This document shows, piece by piece, positions 1 to 5,764 of a stretch of DNA of 10,757 bases. How positions within the stretch are numbered: the first letter of the stretch is position 1; each line of letters starts with the position of its first letter. This DNA comes from an uncultured Eubacteriales bacterium (GTDB lineage: Bacteria > Bacillota > Clostridia > Oscillospirales > CAG-272), in the NCBI GenBank assembly GCA_934417455.1, contig CAKRWK010000021.1:1-10757 (forward strand), in the 5' to 3' direction. Position numbers and translations under genes: made by a program. A model generated the notes under the pieces. It was not told where the DNA came from. It searched no databases and was given only the letters and a program-made list of their open reading frames with translations.

Positions 1-924
1 CGTGCCCTTCAGCGTTGCGCCACCGACAAGCGCGGCCGCGGCAAACAGGGCGGGCGCAAGGTCGGGGGTGTCCGTGAGGTCAAAGACGGCTGTGCCGTCA
101 CGCAGTCGCGACGGGTCGGAAAAATATGACAGGAACACCGCGTCGCCCGTGTTTTTGTCCGAAAGCCCGCGGATGCGTACCCGTCCGCCGATGAGGTTCA
201 GTACGGCGGGGAACACCGCCGCCGATGGGTCGCAGGGCACCGTCACCCGCCCCGGTGTCCGGTATGTCTGCCGGCCCGGAATGAGAAATTCACCGTCATG
301 TTCATGAATTTCTATGCCGAACCCTGTCAGCGTTCTTTTTGTCATGTCTATGTACGGTCGGCTGACCGTCCGTCCGACGGTCTTGATGCAACTGTCTGTA
401 TCGCAGAGGGGCAGGGCATAGAGAAGTCCCGACAGAAACTGACTGCTGACGTCCCCTCGCACGGTATACGTGCCGCCCGAGAGACGTCCGCGGACGGTTA
501 CCGTCTCTCCGTCGTTGCGGTAGAGCACGCCGTGATTTTCGAGAAAATCCCGCAGAACGCCGTCCGGCCGTTCCGAAAGACGTCCGTGCGGTATTGCAGT
601 GAGAGGACGGCCGCAGGCGGCCGCTATCGGCAGAAGCGTGCGAAGAAGAAAAGCACTCTCTCCGACGTCCGTCATACCTGCGGGACGCCATGCGGCACCG
701 TCAACGCACAGCCCATCGCCCGTCTCCGTTATGCTGATGCCGCCCATCCGCAAAGCACAAACCAATGCCGCCGCGTCGTCGCAAAGCGGCACCGCACGGG
801 GCAGGGTAATGTCCGACCGACCGTCGGCCAGTCCAGCCGCGAGAAGCACACGCAAAAGTTCGCTTTTGGACGGCGGCGGTACAATTTCACCGCGTGCGAC
901 GGAAGGAAAAAACGTGATGTTCAT
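1..924 (-). CDS. aroA: 5-enolpyruvylshikimate-3-phosphate synthase (EPSP synthase), 3' end cut by window edge
   Basis: Sixth step of the shikimate pathway: transfers the enolpyruvyl group of PEP to shikimate-3-phosphate (EC 2.5.1.19), cytoplasmic. 308 codons are visible, reaching the left edge in frame; the family is about 420-430 residues, so roughly 110-120 C-terminal residues lie outside. Seen: the N-terminal substrate lysine in PPPSKSELLR (K20), the CDDAAALVCAL helix (48-58), GESAFLLRTLLPIA (88-101, in place of the usual GNAGT/ESGSTLR loop, with its Arg kept), RLSERP (115-120), GDVSSQFLSGLL (157-168), SRPYIDMT (188-195), DPSAAVF (232-238) and DLTDTPDLAP (282-291), whose second PD aspartate (D288) matches the catalytic Asp313 of E. 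coli AroA. The start ATG at 924 lies 15 bases after the aroQ stop, with an AGGGG ribosome site in between. It is the last visible gene of the minus-strand aro operon. The later Glu341-equivalent and C-terminal Arg/Lys cannot be checked here. Confidence 0.96.
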   Translation of the reverse strand, partial: MNITFFPSVARGEIVPPPSKSELLRVLLAAGLADGRSDITLPRAVPLCDDAAALVCALRMGGISITETGDGLCVDGAAWRPAGMTDVGESAFLLRTLLPIAAACGRPLTAIPHGRLSERPDGVLRDFLENHGVLYRNDGETVTVRGRLSGGTYTVRGDVSSQFLSGLLYALPLCDTDSCIKTVGRTVSRPYIDMTKRTLTGFGIEIHEHDGEFLIPGRQTYRTPGRVTVPCDPSAAVFPAVLNLIGGRVRIRGLSDKNTGDAVFLSYFSDPSRLRDGTAVFDLTDTPDLAPALFAAAALVGGATLKGT

Positions 925-939
925 ATGTGCGTGTTCCCC

Positions 940-1383
940 TCAGACGTTTGCGCGGATGTACTGCGCGAGGATGTCCATGGCTTCGAGGTATCCGTCCGTT
1001 CCGTGTCCCTTGACCGTTGCGATACAGGCGGGACGGATGTAACTCATCTGTCGGAACGGTTCGCGACAATCCGTGTCGGAAATATGTACCTCCACCGTCG
1101 GCAGACCGACGGCGCGGAGCGCGTCGAGAAGGGCAATGCTCGTATGGGTATAGGCCGCCGGGTTCAGCACGATGCCGTCGTACCCCTCACGGTATGCCCG
1201 CGCGACCTCGTCGAGCAGAACCCCTTCGTGATTGCTTTGCAATGCCCGCACCGTTATGCCGAGAGCGGCGGCGTGCACGCGCCACTCGTCCTCCAGCATG
1301 TCATAGGTTTTCGCACCGTATATGTCGGGTTCGCGCAGTCCGAGAAGGTCAAGGTTCGGCCCGTTCAGAATCAAAATTTTCAC
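940..1383 (-). CDS. aroQ: 3-dehydroquinate dehydratase, type II
   Basis: Third shikimate step: trans-dehydration of 3-dehydroquinate to 3-dehydroshikimate (EC 2.5.? no cofactor; 4.2.1.10), a cytoplasmic enzyme that is a dodecamer in the family. At 147 residues it has the usual type II length. It opens with the hallmark KILILNGPNLDLLGLREP, followed by DIYG (catalytic Tyr), QSNHEG, GIVLNPAAYTHTS (Asn and catalytic His), EVHISD, REPFR (substrate Arg) and GHGTDGYLEAMDIL. The usual VHISN carries Asp instead of Asn. The frame is open further upstream, but the start is placed at GTG 1383: GGAGG sits 9 bases before it, and residue 2 begins the conserved KILILNGPN strand. The gene overlaps the end of the AroE-AroK gene by 35 bases, implying translational coupling. 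The symbol aroQ here means dehydroquinase, not the chorismate mutase that shares the name. Confidence 0.95.
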   Translation of the reverse strand: MKILILNGPNLDLLGLREPDIYGAKTYDMLEDEWRVHAAALGITVRALQSNHEGVLLDEVARAYREGYDGIVLNPAAYTHTSIALLDALRAVGLPTVEVHISDTDCREPFRQMSYIRPACIATVKGHGTDGYLEAMDILAQYIRANV

Positions 1384-2638
1384 GCATGTATTCCTCCGTT
1401 TGTTTTTCCTTTGCGAGAATGCGTCGCGTAATGTCGGCGGCATTGCCGTGTCCGTCCGTGATAACGTCGGCCGCTCCGAGGTAGAGCGGACGTCGGGTCT
1501 TGTACAGACGGTGCATGTCATCTTCTGTGGCCGATAGCGGTCGGTCATCGCTCGGCCGAAGTTCGGAAAGCGGTTTGTCAATCAGGTAAATCTGCCCGTT
1601 TTGTCGCATATAGTTTACATTTTCATGTGAAATTACACTTCCGCCGCCCGTGGCAATGACGGCGCCGTCTGCGTTCTTTGTCAGTTCGGAGATGATATTT
1701 TTCTCTATTTTCCGAAACGCCGCTTCGCCGTTTTTGCGTATGTAATCGCCGACGGGCGCGCCGATTTTTTCGGCTGCAACCGCGTCCGCATCAAAGAACG
1801 GACGACCGAGTGCCGCAGCGAGACACCGCCCGACCTCGCTTTTTCCCGCCGACGGCATACCGATAAGAATGGTCTGTCTTCGCTCGCTGAGAAGTTCATT
1901 ATAAATTCTGTCCGCCGTCCCGACCGGATAAGTTGTATTTCGAAACAGTTCCGCCGCCGCCACGGCTTGTACCACGAGCATATAAAGACCGCCGTCCGCC
2001 CGTATGTGCCGCTCAAAGGCGGCCGACACAAGTCGGGTGCGCAGAGGATTGTATATCACATCGAACACACCGACAAGCGACGGAAAATGTGTGATGTCAA
2101 GCGGGCATCCGTCTGTCTGCGGAAACATGCCGACAGGCGTTGTGTTGATAAGAATTTCCACCCGTCCGGCTTCTTCGAAAAGTTCGTCATAGGAAATGCA
2201 CCTGTCCCGTCCCGTGCGGCTGACGCGTAGAATTTCTCCGGCGCCGAGTGCCGACAGTACGGCCGCCGCCGTATGCGACGTTCCGCCGCTGCCGAGCACG
2301 GCTGCGACGCGTCCCGTCGGGCAGATGCCGGCGCGCGCAAGGGCCGCGCGCATGCCGACAACATCGGTGTTGTAACCGACAAGCCGCCCGTTCTCGTTGA
2401 CAATCGTATTGACGGCGCCGACAGCCGCCGCCGCTCCGTCCACGCGGTCAAGGTAGGGGATGACCGTCTGTTTGTACGGCACCGTGACGTTGATTCCCCG
2501 GAATTCGCGTGCCCGGAGAAAGGCACCGACCTTTTCGGGTTCCAGTTCCCGAAGACTGTACGGTTCACCCGTCAATCTTTCGTGAATGGCGGCGGAATAA
2601 CTGTGTCCGAGAACCCCGCCGATACATCCGTATTTCAT
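1349..2638 (-). CDS. aroE-aroK: Bifunctional shikimate dehydrogenase - shikimate kinase (AroE-AroK fusion)
   Basis: A 429-residue two-domain enzyme for consecutive steps four and five: NADPH reduction of 3-dehydroshikimate (EC 1.1.1.25), then ATP phosphorylation of shikimate (EC 2.7.1.71). Residues 1-250 are AroE: GHSYS (11-15, shikimate serines), NVTVPYK with catalytic K56, GAVNT (N77), GYNTD with catalytic D92, the nucleotide loop GSGGTSHTA (116-124), NTTPVGM (165-171), YNPLRT (196-201) and MLVVQA with Q224. Residues 255-410 are AroK: Walker A GMPSAGKS (260-267), FFDADA (281-286, Mg/shikimate aspartates), AFRKIE (R309), ATGGGS (329-334), DRPLSA in the lid region (R366) and RRPLY (R383). The tail to 429 is charged and extra. 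The ATG at 2638 forms an ATGA overlap with the aroC stop and has GGAGG 6 bases upstream. Fusion of neighbouring pathway steps occurs in several bacterial lineages; nothing suggests either half is broken. Confidence 0.96.
   Translation of the reverse strand: MKYGCIGGVLGHSYSAAIHERLTGEPYSLRELEPEKVGAFLRAREFRGINVTVPYKQTVIPYLDRVDGAAAAVGAVNTIVNENGRLVGYNTDVVGMRAALARAGICPTGRVAAVLGSGGTSHTAAAVLSALGAGEILRVSRTGRDRCISYDELFEEAGRVEILINTTPVGMFPQTDGCPLDITHFPSLVGVFDVIYNPLRTRLVSAAFERHIRADGGLYMLVVQAVAAAELFRNTTYPVGTADRIYNELLSERRQTILIGMPSAGKSEVGRCLAAALGRPFFDADAVAAEKIGAPVGDYIRKNGEAAFRKIEKNIISELTKNADGAVIATGGGSVISHENVNYMRQNGQIYLIDKPLSELRPSDDRPLSATEDDMHRLYKTRRPLYLGAADVITDGHGNAADITRRILAKEKQTEEYMRENFDSERAEP
1393..1397 (-). 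promoter_or_regulatory. Ribosome binding site that fixes the aroQ GTG start
   Basis: On the minus strand GGAGG is followed by 9 bases and then GTG (1383-1381). An ATG between them (1387-1385) is in the AroE-AroK frame, not in the aroQ frame. The upstream in-frame ATGs of the open frame lack a comparable site. The motif lies inside the 3' end of the AroE-AroK coding sequence. Confidence 0.8.
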
Positions 2639-3747
2639 GCGCGTCCTCCGTCGATGCGGAGGAGAAGATCTCCCACGGCCAGTGCCGTCACGGCGGTCAC
2701 AACCGCCGCCGCCCGCGGCGCAATGCACGGGTCATGTCGCCCGCAGACGGATATGTTCGCGTTCTCGCCCGACCGCAGGTTGACTGTTTTTTGTGTTTTG
2801 GCTATCGACGGCGTGGGTTTGATCGCCGCGCGGAAAATCACGGGCGCGCCGTTTGTCAGTCCGCCGAGCGTTCCGCCCGCATGATTGCTCATCGTGTAAA
2901 TATTCTTTCCGTCCGTGCGGTAGGGGTCGTTTGCCTCACTGCCGCGCATGGCGGAAAGCGCGAATCCGTCGCCGAACTCCACGCCTTTAATGGACGGAAC
3001 AGAGAAAAGCGCATGTGAGATCATGCTTTCGACAGAATCGAAAAACGGTTCGCCGACACCGACGGGCAACCCGACAACCGCACCTTCGAGAATGCCGCCG
3101 AGGCTGTCTCCGTCGACCTTGGCGCAGAGAATTTCCGCCCGCATCCGTTCTCCCGCGGCCGGGGATAGTACGGGAAATGCGGATGTCCGCAAGGCGGACA
3201 ATGCCGCCCGCAAATCGCCGGCTGACATGTCCGGAAACCGTCCCTCATCCGCCACACCGCCGACCGACAGCACGTGTGTGCCGACGGCAATGCCGTGCTG
3301 TCCGAGAAACGCCCCCACCACCGCACCGACGGCGACAAGCGCCGCCGTCACACGACCGGAAAAAGCTCCGCCGCCCCGGGGGTCTTCGTAGCCTCCCATG
3401 CGTATATGTACGGGGTAATCTGCGTGACCGGGGCGGGGCAAAGTCAAACTGTCATCATAATCATCGTTCCGTATGTCTTCGTTCGGTATGAATATGGCGA
3501 GCGGCGTGCCAGACGTCATGCCGCAGTAGACGCCGCCCTGCAATATCCACCGGTCGGGTTCGTGCCGTTCGGTCGCCGTGTCGCCCGACGGACGGCGGCA
3601 CGCCAGCGCTGCCGTCACGTCGTCGGCAGAGAAAGGGATTCCCGCCGGCAGGCCGTCCAGCACCGCACCGACGCCCGCACCGTGACTCTCGCCGAACAGC
3701 GTGACCCGAAGCGCGCGGCCGAACGAATACATTCCGCAACCGTTCAT
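2635..3747 (-). CDS. aroC: Chorismate synthase
   Basis: Last common step: anti-1,4-elimination of phosphate from EPSP to give chorismate, needing reduced FMN (EC 4.2.3.5), cytoplasmic tetramer in the family. 370 residues, normal length. Seen: LRVTLFGESHG (13-23, first invariant His), RRPS (51-54), a TERHEPD stretch, GMTSGTPLAIFIPN, RPGHADY with the second conserved His (H108), DPRGGGAFSGR (122-132, the clostridial variant of the GRASARET region), GGLTNGAPVIFRAAIKP, and near the C-terminus RHDPCIAPRA. The open frame extends 11 codons upstream to another ATG at 3780. The ATG at 3747 is preferred because it forms an ATGA overlap with the upstream stop and has AAGGTGG 8 bases before it. A third candidate, ATG 3732 (MYSFG), would also fit the family N-terminus. 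Confidence 0.96.
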   Translation of the reverse strand: MNGCGMYSFGRALRVTLFGESHGAGVGAVLDGLPAGIPFSADDVTAALACRRPSGDTATERHEPDRWILQGGVYCGMTSGTPLAIFIPNEDIRNDDYDDSLTLPRPGHADYPVHIRMGGYEDPRGGGAFSGRVTAALVAVGAVVGAFLGQHGIAVGTHVLSVGGVADEGRFPDMSAGDLRAALSALRTSAFPVLSPAAGERMRAEILCAKVDGDSLGGILEGAVVGLPVGVGEPFFDSVESMISHALFSVPSIKGVEFGDGFALSAMRGSEANDPYRTDGKNIYTMSNHAGGTLGGLTNGAPVIFRAAIKPTPSIAKTQKTVNLRSGENANISVCGRHDPCIAPRAAAVVTAVTALAVGDLLLRIDGGRA

Positions 3748-5636
3748 ATTTTCAACCACCTTATCAATAATTCTTTGCATTTTTCGATATTTTCACGGCG
3801 GATATACCCTTTTCCGACCTCATCTACGCGCACAGTGTCTATGTCGTTCCCCTGTCGCTTTTTGTCGTGAAGAAATCCGCTTTCGGCTGCCGTCACCGAG
3901 ATTCCGTCGGGATGTGTCGGAAGTCCGTACGCCGCCAGCGTGCGTGACACATCGGCATAAAGTTTGTCCGAAAGAAAGGGAAGCATCCCCATCGCCACGC
4001 ACTCGCCGTGCAGATACCGTCCGCCCGAAGCACTTTCGACGGCATGCCCGAACGTGTGTCCGAAATTCAGCAGTTTGCGCGTGCCGCCTTCGTATTCGTC
4101 CGCCATCACGGCCGCGGCTTTCAGTTTCACGGCACGAAAGAGAATGTCTCCGACGTCTTCCGCCTTCGGTTGTCCGGTGGAAAGCCTGCGGTACAGGGGC
4201 TCGTCCGCCACCAGTGCGATTTTGATGATTTCCGCGTACCCCTCTGCCATCAGCCGGTCGGACAGCGTTTCGAGCACCCCGACGTCACAAAGCACGCGGC
4301 GGGGCGCATAGAACGAGCCGAGCATGTTTTTGTAACCGCCGTGATTGACGGCACATTTTCCGCCGACGGATGCGTCCGCCATGGCCAGCAGGGTCGTCGG
4401 AATGTGATACAGCGCAATGCCGCGCTCATATGTCGCCGCGACAAAACCGCCGAGGTCGCAGACCATGCCGCCCCCGACCGTCACAACGGCCGCCGTGCGG
4501 TCAAAATGCAATTCCTCCATGTGAGCGGCAATGCGACCGTACATGTCAAGGCTCTTGCTTGCCTCGCCCGCCGGCCCCGTGTATACCTCCGGTGTGCCGC
4601 CGGCGCGCAGAACCGCCGCGCGCACTTCTTCGGCATAGGCGGCGGGAACGCCGTCATCCGTCAGAATCAACACCTGCCGCGACATGGAAAAATAGCGCTC
4701 CGCCCGCCGGCGTCCCCCGTAGTCAAACAGAACGGTGTACGCGTCACCTTCCGTCAGCACGGGTACCGCCCGTACGCCCTCCGGCATGTCCGCCCCCGTC
4801 GCCCGCTGATAAGCGCGCGACAGCGACAGAATTTTCTTCATCAGCCCGCGGTAGTAGGGAAGGAGCGTGCGCGTTTCTGCTGCACGCTTCTCAGCCGCGT
4901 GCAGAACGGCCGCTTCGCGGCCACTGTCAAAGACGGGCAACCCGTGTTCTTTTTTATATTCGCCGATGGCGCGTGCCGCCGCCATCCGACGGGCAAACGC
5001 CTCGTATATCTTGCTGTCGCAGTCGTCAATGACCGCACGGCATGTGTCCATGCTGTCCGTCGTCTCCACCGGTGGCCTCACTTTTTTTTTTTCGTTCCTT
5101 CCGCATATGTCCGCATACGTTTTTTTCATGTACGCAGGGTTCAGTACATATTTTTCGCCGTGTTCGGCCAAATCCTTAAAAACATGACGGGCAAACGCCT
5201 TTGTCTTTTCGTTGGCGCGCACTTTGTGTCCGTACCTGTCCCAGTGCGCGAGCGGCGCCACGTCGGTGTACTTTTCTTTTCCGAGGTATACCTTCGTCGC
5301 GGCGATTTTGTCGCAAATGCACTCCACAGCGAATGGGTACGGCATCAGCGGATGTTCCGCAAGGTCGTCATCCTGCCAGTATTCCATGTGATGGCGGTTG
5401 CGCCCCTTGTGGTGAAGCCACGCATGGCTGACGCCCGTTTCCATGCGGCAATTGACAATCGGCGAACGCACGCCCGTGAAATACTTCGCGCTCTCCCAAA
5501 ATTCCGTCGGAGAAAATTTTGACAGGTCGTGTACCAACCCGCGCCATAAAAGCCCGCACTTCGCGCAGTGGCGGAGCACGGCGTGCCTGTGACGGCAGAC
5601 CAAAGCAAAATGCCGCATCCATTTCGGAGCACCCAT
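3744..5636 (-). CDS. aroB: Three-domain protein: DUF5662 - chorismate mutase - 3-dehydroquinate synthase (AroB)
   Basis: 630 residues, first gene of the aro operon. Residues 1-185 resemble DUF5662, a family of unknown function with His/Asp-rich motifs: HDLSKFSPTEF (36-46), AWLHHKGRNRHHMEYW (72-87). Residues 196-282 are an AroQ-class chorismate mutase (EC 5.4.99.5). Aligned without gaps to the E. coli mutase domain, its active-site set is complete: R200, R217, K228, D237, R240, E241, Q277 (for R11, R28, K39, D48, R51, E52, Q88). Residues 290-630 are AroB (EC 4.2.3.4; DAHP to 3-dehydroquinate, NAD and metal dependent): GEASKS (358-362), VGGGMVCDLGGF (387-398, with Cys where Gly is usual), PTTLLAMADASVGGK (413-427), KNMLGSFY, and metal ligands E469, H527 and H543 in GYAEIIK, FGHTFGHA and YLHGE. 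The start ATG 5636 has AAGGAAG 11 bases upstream. An A11 run (codons 182-185) sits at the first junction, so two separate proteins remain possible. Confidence 0.9.
   Translation of the reverse strand: MGAPKWMRHFALVCRHRHAVLRHCAKCGLLWRGLVHDLSKFSPTEFWESAKYFTGVRSPIVNCRMETGVSHAWLHHKGRNRHHMEYWQDDDLAEHPLMPYPFAVECICDKIAATKVYLGKEKYTDVAPLAHWDRYGHKVRANEKTKAFARHVFKDLAEHGEKYVLNPAYMKKTYADICGRNEKKKVRPPVETTDSMDTCRAVIDDCDSKIYEAFARRMAAARAIGEYKKEHGLPVFDSGREAAVLHAAEKRAAETRTLLPYYRGLMKKILSLSRAYQRATGADMPEGVRAVPVLTEGDAYTVLFDYGGRRRAERYFSMSRQVLILTDDGVPAAYAEEVRAAVLRAGGTPEVYTGPAGEASKSLDMYGRIAAHMEELHFDRTAAVVTVGGGMVCDLGGFVAATYERGIALYHIPTTLLAMADASVGGKCAVNHGGYKNMLGSFYAPRRVLCDVGVLETLSDRLMAEGYAEIIKIALVADEPLYRRLSTGQPKAEDVGDILFRAVKLKAAAVMADEYEGGTRKLLNFGHTFGHAVESASGGRYLHGECVAMGMLPFLSDKLYADVSRTLAAYGLPTHPDGISVTAAESGFLHDKKRQGNDIDTVRVDEVGKGYIRRENIEKCKELLIRWLKI
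3756..3762 (-). promoter_or_regulatory. Ribosome binding site for aroC
   Basis: AAGGTGG on the minus strand, 8 bases before ATG 3747. This is the main reason for choosing that start over the upstream ATG at 3780 and the downstream ATG at 3732. It lies inside the end of the upstream aroB coding sequence, typical of a coupled operon. Confidence 0.7.
5082..5092 (-). repeat. A11 homopolymer inside the DUF5662 / chorismate mutase junction
   Basis: Eleven T on the plus strand are eleven A in the coding strand, encoding the end of Glu182 plus Lys183-185. With ten A the frame would read three Lys codons and then TGA at once, ending a 185-residue DUF5662 protein. A downstream in-frame ATG at 5051 (MDTCR, first residues of the mutase domain) could then start a chorismate mutase-AroB protein. 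Runs of this length are known to cause transcriptional slippage and also assembly errors. Confidence 0.9.
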
Positions 5637-5658
5637 AAAACAATAAACTTCCTTTTTC

Positions 5659-5678
5659 GGGCGGATCTCCCTCCGCCC
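5659..5678 (-). promoter_or_regulatory. Leader hairpin of the aro operon
   Basis: In the predicted roughly 50-base leader, GGGCGGA and TCCGCCC form a perfect 7-bp stem with a 6-base GGGAGA loop, ending about 6 bases before the AAGGAAG ribosome site. No T run follows, so it is not an intrinsic terminator. It may stabilise the mRNA 5' end or affect access to the ribosome site. Whether it has any regulatory role is inference. Confidence 0.55.
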
Positions 5679-5692
5679 CTCTTTTTCTTCTT

Positions 5693-5721
5693 ATTATATA
5701 TCTTTTTTCCGCCCGTGTCAA
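5693..5721 (-). promoter_or_regulatory. Sigma-A promoter of the aro operon, full consensus
   Basis: On the minus strand TTGACA (5721-5716), a 17-base spacer and TATAAT (5698-5693): a perfect match to the vegetative consensus in both boxes and in spacing. Transcription would start near 5686, about 50 bases before ATG 5636. The -35 box directly abuts the T tail of the preceding gene's terminator. No T-box, trp-like attenuator or clear operator palindrome fits in the short leader. Confidence 0.92.
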
Positions 5722-5753
5722 TAAGAAAAGGGGCGGTGCACAGCACCGCCCCT
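5722..5753 (-). terminator. Rho-independent terminator after the secreted-protein gene
   Basis: On the minus strand GGGGCGGTGC and GCACCGCCCC pair perfectly around a TGT loop (5730-5752), an outer A-T pair makes 11 bp, and TTTTCTTATT follows. It lies 12 bases beyond the stop codon at 5765 and insulates the aro promoter, which begins at its last bases. Confidence 0.93.
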
Positions 5754-5764
5754 GGGGGAGAGTT

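Noticed and set aside
298..1431. 377-residue plus-strand open frame
   Set aside because: Antisense to aroA, aroQ and the end of AroE-AroK, all of which have clear catalytic motifs; the product is Arg/His/Cys-rich low-quality sequence with no ribosome site.
3745..3780. aroC start at ATG 3780
   Set aside because: It would add 11 residues not seen at chorismate synthase N-termini. ATG 3747 has the ATGA coupling and an AAGGTGG site.
4008..5522. 504-residue plus-strand open frame
   Set aside because: Antisense shadow of the aroB fusion gene in GC-rich DNA; no family resemblance and no start signal.
5659..5678. Leader hairpin as attenuator or riboswitch
   Set aside because: The leader is only about 50 bases, has no T run, no alternative pairing partner and no T-box elements.
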